NCBI GenBank assembly: GCA_964484065.1
Contig: CAZAEW010000010.1
Location: forward strand, 1 to 64,000
Reading direction: 5' to 3'
From: JAEVLT01 sp964484065
Lineage (GTDB): Bacteria > Bacillota > Bacilli > Bacillales > Cytobacillaceae
DNA length: 64,000 nt
The notes beneath the pieces were generated by a model, which saw only the letters and a list, made by a program, of their open reading frames with translations, was not told the origin of the DNA and searched no databases. Below are positions 33,351 to 42,099 of this stretch, piece after piece. The position numbers were made by a program, and so were the translations under genes. Numbering within the stretch: the stretch's first letter is position 1; each line of letters begins with the position of its first letter.

Positions 33351-34211
33351 TTAACTTAAAAGCCCGCCGCATTGCTTTTGGATTTCTGTTTTAAATAATG
33401 CCTGCAGTTTTTTGGTAATTGCACCCGGTCTCCCGCCGCTGAGAGCTGCTCCGTCTATTTCAATAATCGGCGTCACTTCAGAAGTCGTGCTGGAGAGAAA
33501 CGCCTCATCCGCATTCAAAAGATCTTCAAGCGAGAATGTCCGCTCTTCTACTGGAATGTGGTTGGCCTCACACGCTTTTAAGATGACATCTTTGGTGATC
33601 CCTTTTAAAATGAAGTTGTTGGATTCATGGGTAATCACAGTGCCGTTTTTGACAATAAAAATATTGGATGAACTTCCTTCCGTCACATTCTGACCGCGAT
33701 GGAGTATCGCTTCATAACAGCCGTTTTTCGCCGCTTTTTGTTTAGCAAGGACATTTCCCAGCAGATTCAAGCTTTTAATGTCGCAGCGCAGCCAGCGAAT
33801 ATCCTCAGTCAACAGCGTTTTGACTCCTGTCTCAAAGTTTTTCACTGGACGGTCCAGCACTTTCGTATATGCCACAAACGACGGAGTAACCGTCCCTGCA
33901 GGAAAAGCGTGATTTCTTGGAGCAACGCCTCTTGATACTTGGAGATAAATAATTCCAAGTTTCAGCCCGTTCTTCCTGATTAATTCCTCGAGCATTCCTG
34001 TCAGCTGTTCTTCCGAATAATGAAGACTGATTTCCAAGCTGTTCGTACTCCGGAATAACCGTTCAAGATGCTCTTTGATTGTAAACATTTTTCCGTTATA
34101 AACGCGAATGACTTCATAAACCCCATCGCCAAATTGGCAGCTGCGGTCTTCAATATCCATTTTGGCAGAATCCCGTTCAATCATTTCCCCATTTATAATA
34201 GCCCATTTCAT
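33351..34211 (-). CDS. dat: D-amino acid aminotransferase
   Basis: PLP-dependent fold-type IV aminotransferase that interconverts D-alanine and D-glutamate, feeding peptidoglycan. 286 residues. Catalytic lysine in RCDIKSLNLLGNVLAK; substrate-loop YLQVSRGVAPRNHAFP; phosphate-binding LSSTTSEVTPI. The ribosome site AAAGGAG lies just after a short relic of pepV, so dat now directly follows that remnant and probably uses its promoter. Confidence 0.95.
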   Translation of the reverse strand: MKWAIINGEMIERDSAKMDIEDRSCQFGDGVYEVIRVYNGKMFTIKEHLERLFRSTNSLEISLHYSEEQLTGMLEELIRKNGLKLGIIYLQVSRGVAPRNHAFPAGTVTPSFVAYTKVLDRPVKNFETGVKTLLTEDIRWLRCDIKSLNLLGNVLAKQKAAKNGCYEAILHRGQNVTEGSSSNIFIVKNGTVITHESNNFILKGITKDVILKACEANHIPVEERTFSLEDLLNADEAFLSSTTSEVTPIIEIDGAALSGGRPGAITKKLQALFKTEIQKQCGGLLS

Positions 34212-34231
34212 GGTTTGTTGCTCCTTTATAT

Positions 34232-34318
34232 TTAACTTTTGATATGTAAAAGCTCCTGTGTCTCTTCAATGAGTGCATCTTTTCTAATTTCAATTTCACT
34301 CATCCAATCCATATTCAT
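34232..34318 (-). pseudogene. N-terminal remnant of dipeptidase PepV
   Basis: A 28-codon frame, MNMDWMSEIEIRKDALIEE then TQELLHIKS, ends in TAA 20 bases before dat. It has an AGGAGGG about 12 bases upstream. It matches the start of PepV (M20 dipeptidase, which begins MNW..E..KRKD.LI...Q.LL.IKS in Bacillus); the remaining ~440 residues are absent. In related Bacillus pepV commonly neighbours dat, so this looks like a large internal deletion that left the promoter, ribosome site and first codons. It may still be translated as a short leader peptide coupled to dat. Confidence 0.7.
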
Positions 34319-34342
34319 TAACTTTTTAGACCCTCCTTATTT

Positions 34343-34370
34343 TTAATATATGTCATTATTATTATTGCAA
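34343..34370 (-). promoter_or_regulatory. Possible promoter of the pepV relic and dat
   Basis: On the minus strand TTGCAA (34365-34370), 16 bases, TATTAA (34343-34348), just upstream of the AGGAGGG of the relic. Confidence 0.45.
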
Positions 34371-34479
34371 AGATACCGGCATTTTTCTTTTAAAAAATAA
34401 AAAGTTTGAAATACGGTATAAATCTTAGGCAAAAACGCTTATTTTTTTAATAGTTCGGAATATTCACCTTACATTCTTC

Positions 34480-34735
34480 TATAATGGTATAGATAACGAA
34501 ATGCAAGGGGGGAATTCGCACAATTTAATATTAGTTTAATCAATATGGTGGAAATTTTAAGAAATAATCAGTAAAATAAAGTTAGAGGTATCTCAACAGT
34601 GATTGCACTGCAACTTTCGATGAAAAGGGGTTGTCTGTGGAGAAGAAAACTACATATTATTGAAGACTTTTCTTCAAAGAGGCGTCGGTAGCAGGAATTT
34701 GCCATAGGTTTGAAAAAAGGATAGGGAGTGGTTCT
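34480..34735 (+). promoter_or_regulatory. Long leader of ytzE
   Basis: A TATAAT at 34480-34485 (poor -35) is followed by 250 bases without a convincing gene before ytzE. The stretch contains small hairpins: CAGTG/CACTG near 34599, CAAC-TTTC/GAAA-GTTG near 34613, and TTGAAGA/TCTTCAA near 34661. No terminator or known riboswitch motif is seen. It could be a regulated 5' region or contain a small RNA. Confidence 0.35.
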
Positions 34736-34957
34736 TTGAAACCTTCGACCAACCGAATGTTAAACCGTATTAAGTGCATCTACATGTTTATCTCCAAAAA
34801 CGGTACTGTGACAACACAGGAACTTGTAGAGGAATTTGGTATCACTCCTCGCACCATACAACGAGATTTGAATGTCTTAGCCTATAATGACCTGGTCATT
34901 AGCCCAAGCCGTGGGAAATGGACGATCACGAAGAAGAAAGTTAAGATATCCTCTTGA
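34736..34957 (+). CDS. ytzE: Short DeoR-type HTH protein YtzE
   Basis: 73 residues consisting almost only of a DeoR-family winged helix-turn-helix (TTQELVEEFGITPRTIQRDL). It lacks the sugar-binding C-terminal domain, as does B. subtilis YtzE. Start is TTG (KPSTNRMLNRIK) after GGGAG. Role unknown; probably a small DNA-binding regulator. It converges on speD with a shared terminator. Confidence 0.88.
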   Translation: MKPSTNRMLNRIKCIYMFISKNGTVTTQELVEEFGITPRTIQRDLNVLAYNDLVISPSRGKWTITKKKVKISS

Positions 34958-35006
34958 TATTAAACGAAGGTGATTAACACTTCATAATAATGAGTCCTCA
35001 AAAAAC

Positions 35007-35038
35007 AACAGCATGCAGCACAAGTGCATGCTGTTTTT
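35007..35038. terminator. Terminator shared by ytzE and speD
   Basis: Perfect stem AACAGCATGCA / TGCATGCTGTT with A-run on the left and T-run on the right. Confidence 0.88.
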
Positions 35039-35046
35039 CTGTATTT

Positions 35047-35853
35047 CTAAATGATATTTTTTCCATAAAATATTTCATCCATCTCCATTTTCAGGCTGTC
35101 GGTGATGGTTTCAATTTCCTCCTTCGTCAGTTTTTCTTTTGTATAGCCAAAAAGATAGTTATTTAAGTCAAAATCCCTTAATTTGCATTTCGTATGAAAG
35201 ATATTTTCCTGATAAACATTCACATCGATCATATAATACAAATCGATGACATCATCCGGTATGTAATTTTGGATAGAACTAATCTCATGATCAATGAAAA
35301 GCTTATGCCCGTTTTTGTCCCTTGTAAAACCGCGGACACGATAGTCAATTGTCATAATATCTGTATCAAATGAACGAATCAAATAATGTAAAGCCTTCAG
35401 CGGGGAGATTTCCCCGCATGTTGAGACATCAATATCTGCTCTAAAAGTACAGATTCCTTCATCCGGATGATATTCAGGATATGTATGGACAGTGATATGG
35501 CTCTTGTCCAGCTGCATCACAACAGATTCAGGCAGGGGTCCTGGTGATTCATCGAAAGATTCATTTGAAGCATCTTCAACTGGTCCCTCGGAAACAAGCA
35601 TGGTAACACTTGCTCCCTGCGGTTCGAAATCCTGGCTGGCAACATTTAAAACGTGCGCGCCAATGATTTTAGAAACATGTTTTAGTATTTTGGTTAACCG
35701 CTTCGCGCTGTATTGTTCATCAATATATTCAAGGTACGCTTCACGTTCAACTTTCGACTTGGTGTAGCATATATCATACATATTAAAGCTTAAGGATTTC
35801 GTTAAATTATTAAAGCCATGCAATTCAATCCTCTGCTCATGTGTCAGCTTCAT
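35047..35853 (-). CDS. speD: S-adenosylmethionine decarboxylase proenzyme, E. coli (class 1A) type
   Basis: Pyruvoyl enzyme producing decarboxylated SAM for spermidine synthesis. At 268 residues it is the long proteobacterial form, not the ~126-residue form found in B. subtilis. The self-cleavage site is LDKSH (serine near 118, E. coli Ser112), followed by VHTYPE; other E. coli-like blocks are ELHGFNNLTKSLSFNMYDIC and RADIDVSTCGEISPLKAL. Start ATG at 35853 fits the GAGGGG site better than the ATG six bases upstream. speE is not adjacent. Type and phylogenetic oddity suggest transfer, not proven here. Confidence 0.93.
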   Translation of the reverse strand: MKLTHEQRIELHGFNNLTKSLSFNMYDICYTKSKVEREAYLEYIDEQYSAKRLTKILKHVSKIIGAHVLNVASQDFEPQGASVTMLVSEGPVEDASNESFDESPGPLPESVVMQLDKSHITVHTYPEYHPDEGICTFRADIDVSTCGEISPLKALHYLIRSFDTDIMTIDYRVRGFTRDKNGHKLFIDHEISSIQNYIPDDVIDLYYMIDVNVYQENIFHTKCKLRDFDLNNYLFGYTKEKLTKEEIETITDSLKMEMDEIFYGKNII

Positions 35854-36042
35854 GCTCATTTCCCCTCATATCCATTTTTCAATCTAAATATTTTTTATCT
35901 TGCCCATTCTTTTTTATAAAAACCATAAATGAAGTTGATTTTATCTTTTAAGATGATATATTAATATAGTAATTCACTTTAACACTTAAAAGCGTTTATG
36001 CGGAAAAGAGAAAGTAATAGGATTTTAGAAAGGTAGGAAAAA

Positions 36043-37383
36043 ATGGCAAATGAACAACAAAATTTAAAAAGGCAATTACTGCCGAGACATGTGCAATTTA
36101 TTGCGCTTGCCGGCATGATTGGAACAGGAATTTTTAAGGGCAGCTCCGATACCTTAAAAATGGCGGGCCCAAGTGTGACGGTTGCTTATTTAATCGGAGG
36201 GCTGCTGCTTTTTATTGTCATCGCCGCTTTAGGGGAAATGGCCATTGTGTATCCGAATTCAAATGTGCAGCATCTTGTCTTTAAAGCATTTGGGTTTCGA
36301 GTCTCGTTTATTGTCGGATGGCTTTATTGGATTAATTATATTATTGTGACCGTAGTGGAATTATTGGCAGCAGGAAGCTTTTTGCAGTTTTGGTATCCGT
36401 CACTTCCTCTGTGGCTGTTAAGTTTTCTTTGTGCGGCTGTCATCGTTGGAATCAATCTCTTTGAAGTGAAATATTATGGCGAGGTTGAATTTTGGTTTGC
36501 CGGAATAAAAATTGCGGCCTTAATTGCGTTTATCCTTCTTGGCAGCTTCATCATTTTTGGTGTTGTTCCAAGCTCGATTCATAGCCCTTCTCAAAATTTT
36601 ATCGGCCATGGCGGCTTTTTTCCTCATGGCATAAAAGGAACTCTGAATGCTTTCCTTGTGGTCATGTTTTCATATGGGGGCGCTGAACTGATTGGTGTCG
36701 CTGTGACAGAAACGAAAGATGCGGAGCGTGTTTTACCCCGCATCGTAAAAGGAACAATTTGGCGGGTCATCATTTTTTACATTTTCCCGATTTTAATTAT
36801 TTGCGGAATCATCCCTTGGAATGAAGTGACCGGAAAAGAATCACCCTTTGTGCAGGTATTTAGTTTATCGGGTCTTCCAGGTGCTGCCAACGTCATGAAC
36901 TTTGTTTTGTTAACGGCTGTGCTATCTGCGGCCAACTCTGGAATCTATGCTACATCGCGGACATTGTATTCCATGGCTCAAAGCGGCGAGGCACCGAAAG
37001 CCCTGTTAAAAACGAACACAAAAGGAACCCCACTGCGCGGAATTATCATTACCAGCATTTGTATTTTAATGGGGGTCTTCCTTGCCTATTTAACGCCGGA
37101 TCAGGTTATCAACTATTTAATGTCCATTCCCGGTTTTACGATTATGCTTATTTGGATCTTCATTTGCTGGGCACACATTAAACTGCGTTCACACTATAAA
37201 TCAGACAAACCTGATTTTCATTTAAAGTTTTATCCCTATACAAATCTGTTAGCAATGGTGTCTTTATTCATTATTGTTGTATCCTTTATGTTTAATAAAG
37301 ACAATTTGATCGGCACGATTGTTTGTCTGGTCACCGTCGGAATGCTGACATTACTTTCTTTTATCGTTAAAATAAAAAAATAG
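36043..37383 (+). CDS. Amino acid permease, APC/AAT family
   Basis: Integral membrane amino acid:proton symporter, 446 residues with about 12 hydrophobic helices. The consensus N-terminal motif is LPRHVQFIALAGMIGTGIFKG, with the conserved ALGEMAIVYPN segment after helix 2. Substrate cannot be read from sequence; closest familiar proteins are B. subtilis YtnA/AapA/YbxG types. Ribosome site AAAGGTAGG. Monocistronic with a strong terminator. Confidence 0.88.
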   Translation: MANEQQNLKRQLLPRHVQFIALAGMIGTGIFKGSSDTLKMAGPSVTVAYLIGGLLLFIVIAALGEMAIVYPNSNVQHLVFKAFGFRVSFIVGWLYWINYIIVTVVELLAAGSFLQFWYPSLPLWLLSFLCAAVIVGINLFEVKYYGEVEFWFAGIKIAALIAFILLGSFIIFGVVPSSIHSPSQNFIGHGGFFPHGIKGTLNAFLVVMFSYGGAELIGVAVTETKDAERVLPRIVKGTIWRVIIFYIFPILIICGIIPWNEVTGKESPFVQVFSLSGLPGAANVMNFVLLTAVLSAANSGIYATSRTLYSMAQSGEAPKALLKTNTKGTPLRGIIITSICILMGVFLAYLTPDQVINYLMSIPGFTIMLIWIFICWAHIKLRSHYKSDKPDFHLKFYPYTNLLAMVSLFIIVVSFMFNKDNLIGTIVCLVTVGMLTLLSFIVKIKK

Positions 37384-37386
37384 TCT

Positions 37387-37419
37387 CATTGAAAAAGCCG
37401 GTATTCACCGGCTTTTTCA
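37387..37419. terminator. Terminator between the permease gene and dctS
   Basis: Stem TTGAAAAAGCCGGT / ACCGGCTTTTTCAA with a 4-nt loop; usable on both strands. Confidence 0.9.
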
Positions 37420-37429
37420 ATCAGATCAT

Positions 37430-39046
37430 TTATCGCTTAGCTTTATACGGAATTGTCACAATAAATGCCGTTCCCTCGTCTTCATTTGTGTGAACTTCAA
37501 TGTCTCCTTTTATTTTATCAATGCTTTGTTTAACGAGAAATAAGCCAAATCCCCGATTGTCTCCTTTGGTGGAAAAGCCTTTATGAAAAATTTTTTTGCG
37601 CAAATTCTCGTCCATTCCTTTTCCCGTATCATGAATTTCCAAGACAAGAACATCTTCAAAGTAGTCAAACCTTAGGGTAATCCATTTTCTTGCACTGTTT
37701 TTGACAGCGTCAACCCCATTATCAATTAAATTCCCCAGAATGGTAATGACCTCATGGATCAAATCTTGTTCTTCCGTTTCAGGGACAATGCCTTCGCCGT
37801 TAATAGTAAATTCTGCTCCTGATTCCCTTGCATAGCTAAGCTTTCCTAGTAAAAATCCTGCCAGAACAGGGTCCTTGAATCTGTCCATCACAAACTTAAG
37901 CTCCGTCTGTTGAAAATCAATTAATTTTTCAATATAAGCCGGAATCGCCTGATAATGTTCCATTTGCACTAAGCCTGAAATGACGTGCAGCTTATTCATA
38001 AATTCATGTGACTGTGCCCGCAATGCTTCTGCATACAGTTTGGCTCCTGTTAACTGCTCTGCTAATTGCTTGATTTCTGTTTTATCGCGAAATGTAAGAA
38101 TGGCACCGGCAATTTTTCCTTTTACAATAACCGGTGCTTGATTCACTAAGATCGTAATGCCATTTAAAACCTGTTCCTGATTTACTTGATATTCCCCAGT
38201 TTCCAAGGCATGCGTCAATTTCGTACCGGGAATAAAATTCTCAAGCATTTCTCCTGCGGGATTTTTGCGGAAACCGGCAGCTTGAAACAATCGAATCGCT
38301 TCATTATTAACAAGCCTAATGCGGCCGGAAGAATCAAGCGCCAATATCCCTTCCTTAGCTGACTGCAGCATCGCACTCCGTTCTTCCAAAAGCTTGGCTA
38401 TTTCAATTGGTTCTAATCCAAATAGAATTTGTTTAATTTTTCTTGCCAAAAATAAGGCCCCAAGTATTCCAACTAATATTCCAAAAATTGCACTTATGTA
38501 GATAATCTGCCGGCTTTGCGCCACTGCTTTATTTACTCTTTTTATCAATATACCGACTGCAACCGCACCTATTTGCTTATGATGATCGTCAAACACAGGG
38601 GTAAAAGATCGTAATGATACTCCCAGGGTTCCCTTCGCAATTGAAATATGTTCTTTTCCCTGCAAAACGGCAGCCTCATCCCCGCCGACAAAGTGTTCTC
38701 CTATTCTTTTTCGATTGGGATGCGACTTTCTGATTCCGTTCATATCCATGACGACTACAAATTCTACCTTTGTGATACGCCTGATCTCCTCAGCAGCTCC
38801 TTGAATCTTGTCTTCTTTTTTATGATTTTTTAACCCTTCAATGACAATTGGATTTTTTGCAGTCATTCTGGCGATGTCCGTTGCTTTTTCAGTCAGATTA
38901 TTTTCGGTTTCTTTTGTAATTCTTGCACTTATTAAGATATCTGTTGCGAAAAGCGCCATGAGCACTACAACACAGACAAGCAGCGCAATCGTTGTTTGCA
39001 ATCTCCATTTCGGTTTTCTTAACCGTAAGTCCCATCCGAGCCCCAC
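37430..39046 (-). CDS. dctS: Sensor histidine kinase of the CitA/DcuS family (dicarboxylate sensor)
   Basis: Membrane sensor, 538 residues. Two transmembrane segments (about 18-40 and 178-200) flank an extracytoplasmic PDC/Cache-type sensor, then a PAS domain (about 225-330). The H-box is RAQSHEFMNKLHVISGLVQM and the HATPase carries LIDNGVDAV and GFSTKGDNRGFGLFLV. GTG start after AGAGGG. Co-transcribed after dctR and divergent from the C4-dicarboxylate symporter gene, hence the dctS call; citS or malK would look similar. Confidence 0.85.
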   Translation of the reverse strand: MGLGWDLRLRKPKWRLQTTIALLVCVVVLMALFATDILISARITKETENNLTEKATDIARMTAKNPIVIEGLKNHKKEDKIQGAAEEIRRITKVEFVVVMDMNGIRKSHPNRKRIGEHFVGGDEAAVLQGKEHISIAKGTLGVSLRSFTPVFDDHHKQIGAVAVGILIKRVNKAVAQSRQIIYISAIFGILVGILGALFLARKIKQILFGLEPIEIAKLLEERSAMLQSAKEGILALDSSGRIRLVNNEAIRLFQAAGFRKNPAGEMLENFIPGTKLTHALETGEYQVNQEQVLNGITILVNQAPVIVKGKIAGAILTFRDKTEIKQLAEQLTGAKLYAEALRAQSHEFMNKLHVISGLVQMEHYQAIPAYIEKLIDFQQTELKFVMDRFKDPVLAGFLLGKLSYARESGAEFTINGEGIVPETEEQDLIHEVITILGNLIDNGVDAVKNSARKWITLRFDYFEDVLVLEIHDTGKGMDENLRKKIFHKGFSTKGDNRGFGLFLVKQSIDKIKGDIEVHTNEDEGTAFIVTIPYKAKR

Positions 39047-39073
39047 TTTTTTCCCTCTTTCAATTGAAACTGA

Positions 39074-39751
39074 TCATCCAATTTGATAACGATTCACCGG
39101 TCTGCCAACCCCGCCATACTGAACATGAATTTTCACCTGACCTTCTTTTTCCAAAAAATCAAGATATCTTCGAGCGGTCACTCTGGCAATGCCAATTCCT
39201 TCTGCCACCTCTTCAGCTGAAACCGGATCCCGCTCGATGGAAATAAAGTCAACTATCTTTTGGAGCGTATTTCCGTTCAGACCTTTTGGCAGGAGAAAAC
39301 TTTCTTTTGTTTCACTCGTTTTCATATATCGCAGACGGTCCAATTCCTGCTGAGTAAGATTTTTTTTCTCATTCAGCATCATTTTGTAGGACCTGTAGTT
39401 TTCAAATGATTTTTTGATTCTTTCAAACGTAAAAGGCTTGATGATATAATCAATGGCTCCTTGCTGCAGAACATGATGGATGGTTTCCATATCACTGGCA
39501 GCAGTTATCGCAATAATATCAATTTCAAGACCCTCAGAACGAATTTCTTTTAACATTTCCAAGCCGCCTAAATAAGGCATATATAAATCAACAATTGCAA
39601 GATCCGGCGTACAGTCTCGGGCTAATTCTATTCCATTCAGTCCATTCGATGCTATACCTGCCACCTCAAATCCGTCAATTCTTTCAATAAATTGACGGTG
39701 GACTTCCTGAACCATTGGATCATCTTCTACTAAAATGACTTTCAATGACAC
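39074..39751 (-). CDS. dctR: Response regulator of the CitB/DctR family
   Basis: 225 residues. Receiver domain with acidic pocket (ILVEDDP) and phospho-acceptor Asp in LAIVDLYMP; the lysine is in IIKPFTFER. The C-terminal half is the winged-helix DNA-binding domain typical of CitT/DctR/MalR (VAEGIGIARVTARRYLDFLEKEGQVKI). GTG start after AAGGGGA. First gene of dctR-dctS; predicted to activate divergent dctP when dicarboxylates are present. Confidence 0.87.
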   Translation of the reverse strand: MSLKVILVEDDPMVQEVHRQFIERIDGFEVAGIASNGLNGIELARDCTPDLAIVDLYMPYLGGLEMLKEIRSEGLEIDIIAITAASDMETIHHVLQQGAIDYIIKPFTFERIKKSFENYRSYKMMLNEKKNLTQQELDRLRYMKTSETKESFLLPKGLNGNTLQKIVDFISIERDPVSAEEVAEGIGIARVTARRYLDFLEKEGQVKIHVQYGGVGRPVNRYQIG

Positions 39752-40000
39752 GGTTATTCCCCTTCTTTTCGAAAAATAAATTAAGAATGTTGTTTATATT
39801 CTTATATTAATATATTAGTCTTTCAAAGCCAATTACTACCCTTAATAATAATACAGATCCCACAGAAAAAATCTGTTATATAACAATAAGAACATTAAGA
39901 ACAATATGACCAAAATACTGTCATTATCTGAATCTTCGACTAACATACAAAAAAGAGGCAATTTTATTTATTCTAATATTTTCAGAGGGGTAGAGGCAAA

Positions 40001-41290
40001 GTGAAATTAAGCTTTAAAAATTTAACTGTTCAAGTGCTGACAGGTATTATTATCGGTATAATAATTGGCTTTCTGTTTCCAAAATTCGGAGCAGAGTTGA
40101 AAGTATTAGCAGATATTTTTATTAAACTGATTAAAATGCTTATTGCACCCATTGTATTTTTTACAATTGTCATTGGAATCGGAAATATGGGTGATGTAAA
40201 AAAAGTTGGCCGAATCGGGGGAAAAGCGCTTCTTTATTTTGAAATCATCTCCACCTTTGCACTTGCAATTGGGCTGTTAATCGTGAATGTCATCAAACCT
40301 GGTTCCGGTTTTAACATTCATGCGGTCAAAGGAGGAGACATCTCTCAATTTACACAGCAGGCAAAAGAAACCAGCCACGGGGCGATCGATTTTATTTTAG
40401 GAATCATTCCGGACAATATTGTGGCCGCCTTGGCAAAAGGGGATTTGCTGCCAATTCTGTTTTTTGCCGTTCTATTTGGGATTGCCACATCGATGTTAGG
40501 TGAAAAAGGCAAACCAATCATTTCCCTTTTCGAACATTTTGCAGAAGTATTTTTTAAAATTGTAAACATTGTGATGAAATTTTCACCAATTGCGGCAGCC
40601 GGCGCTATGGCTTATACGATTGGAAATTTTGGTCTCGGTTCATTAGTTTCATTAGGAAAGCTGATGGGAAGTGTTTATATCACAATGTTCCTTTTCATCG
40701 CGATCGTTTTAGGCCTTGTTACAAAATTATACGGATTTAACGTTTTTAAATTTATTGCTTATATAAAAGAGGAGATTCTTCTCGTATTAGGCACTTCTTC
40801 TTCTGAGTCTGCTCTGCCAAAATTGATGGAGCGTCTTGAAAAATTTGGCTGTTCCAAATCTGTTGTCGGACTTGTAGTCCCGACAGGTTATTCCTTTAAC
40901 CTTGACGGTACTGCCATCTATCTTTCGATGGCAGCGCTATTTATCGCACAGGCATACGGTGTTGATTTGACTCTTTGGCATCAAATTACACTGCTTGGGA
41001 TTCTCATGCTGACTTCCAAAGGAGCCGCGGGGGTTACCGGTTCCGGGTTTATTACTCTTGCTGCGACACTTTCAGCGTTCCCATCGATTCCTGTTGAAGG
41101 GATTGCCTTACTACTTGGTGTAGACCGCTTTATGTCTGAGGCACGCGCGATTACCAATTTAATTGGCAACGGTGTTGCAACAGTCGTTGTTTCCAAGATG
41201 GAGAATGAATTCCATCCAAATCCAGCTGGAACTGAAGTTGAAGAAGGAAACGTCATGACTGGTTTACAAATGAATACCGAAAAAGCGTAA
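40001..41290 (+). CDS. dctP: C4-dicarboxylate:cation symporter (DAACS family)
   Basis: Membrane importer for succinate, fumarate or malate, 429 residues. Family motifs are LVLGTSSSESALPKLM (serine-rich hairpin), VPTGYSFNLDGTAIY, and GVDRFMSEARAITNLIGNGVATVVV. GTG start supported by AGAGGGG upstream. Its 250-bp upstream region is shared with divergent dctR and holds only A/T-rich sequence; I see no clear operator. Glutamate/aspartate transport is a possible alternative within this family, but the DctSR neighbours favour dicarboxylates. Confidence 0.9.
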   Translation: MKLSFKNLTVQVLTGIIIGIIIGFLFPKFGAELKVLADIFIKLIKMLIAPIVFFTIVIGIGNMGDVKKVGRIGGKALLYFEIISTFALAIGLLIVNVIKPGSGFNIHAVKGGDISQFTQQAKETSHGAIDFILGIIPDNIVAALAKGDLLPILFFAVLFGIATSMLGEKGKPIISLFEHFAEVFFKIVNIVMKFSPIAAAGAMAYTIGNFGLGSLVSLGKLMGSVYITMFLFIAIVLGLVTKLYGFNVFKFIAYIKEEILLVLGTSSSESALPKLMERLEKFGCSKSVVGLVVPTGYSFNLDGTAIYLSMAALFIAQAYGVDLTLWHQITLLGILMLTSKGAAGVTGSGFITLAATLSAFPSIPVEGIALLLGVDRFMSEARAITNLIGNGVATVVVSKMENEFHPNPAGTEVEEGNVMTGLQMNTEKA

Positions 41291-41304
41291 CAGAAGCTTA
41301 AATA

Positions 41305-41350
41305 TCAAAAAAGCCGCTTCATCTTATAGATGATCAAGCGGCTTTTTTGA
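41305..41350. terminator. Terminator shared by dctP and ytzG
   Basis: CAAAAAAGCCGCTT / AAGCGGCTTTTTTG with a loop containing a second small stem; T-runs on both strands. Confidence 0.9.
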
Positions 41351-41354
41351 TATT

Positions 41355-42074
41355 TTATTTAACTTGATAGTTCTGAAGCAATTCCACTTCTTCTTCTGTC
41401 AGCTCCCGGTATTCACCAAGTTCAAGTGTTTCATCAAGCAAGAGAGGCCCCATTGTGATCCGTTTTAAATAAACAACCCGCTTTCCGACTGCTTCGAACA
41501 TCCTTTTTACTTGATGAAATTTCCCTTCCGTAATGGTTAACTCAATATCGGAACGAATACCAGATTTCAGAATCTTTAATTCTCCGGGTTTGGTAACATA
41601 GCCGTCATCTAATATGACCCCTTTTTCAAAGGCTGCAACATCATTTTCGGTCACTTCACCGTCGATAACAGCAAAATACGTTTTTGGGACATGTTTTTTT
41701 GGTGACAGGAGCCGATGAGCAAGCTGACCGTCGTTGGAAATCAACAGCAGCCCTTCGGTATCCTTATCAAGCCTGCCAACAGGAAACGGTTCATACACTT
41801 GATCTTCCATTTCCAGTAAATCAATGACCGTCTCTCCTCTATTATCCTCGGTGGCAGAAAGCACCCCGGGAGGCTTATTCATCATCAAGTAAATATATTC
41901 TTTATATTCAACCTTTTCACCGTAAAGCGTGACTGTCTCGTTGTTTGGGTCAACATGCTGTTTGGAGTCCTTAACAACAATGTCATTAATCCGGACAGCG
42001 CCGTCCTTTAACAGCTTTTTTACTTCTTTTCGGCTTCCATAGCCAAGATTGGCCAGCATTTTATCAATTCTCAT
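41355..42074 (-). CDS. ytzG: 16S rRNA pseudouridine synthase, RsuA family
   Basis: Converts U516 in 16S rRNA (E. coli numbering) to pseudouridine. 239 residues from the ATG at 42074, the same as B. subtilis YtzG; the frame stays open upstream but that part is non-homologous. N-terminal S4 domain (MRIDKMLANLGYGSRKEVKKLL), catalytic aspartate in VGRLDKDTEGLLLISNDG, and GKFHQVKRM. It lies directly downstream of murJ, about 25 bases apart. Confidence 0.92.
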   Translation of the reverse strand: MRIDKMLANLGYGSRKEVKKLLKDGAVRINDIVVKDSKQHVDPNNETVTLYGEKVEYKEYIYLMMNKPPGVLSATEDNRGETVIDLLEMEDQVYEPFPVGRLDKDTEGLLLISNDGQLAHRLLSPKKHVPKTYFAVIDGEVTENDVAAFEKGVILDDGYVTKPGELKILKSGIRSDIELTITEGKFHQVKRMFEAVGKRVVYLKRITMGPLLLDETLELGEYRELTEEEVELLQNYQVK

Positions 42075-42099
42075 GTTAACACCTGCTTTAGTTAATAAC

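Noticed and set aside
34501..34539. 12-residue leader peptide frame MQGGNSHNLILV upstream of ytzE
   Set aside because: No ribosome site and no run of a regulatory amino acid or attenuator structure.
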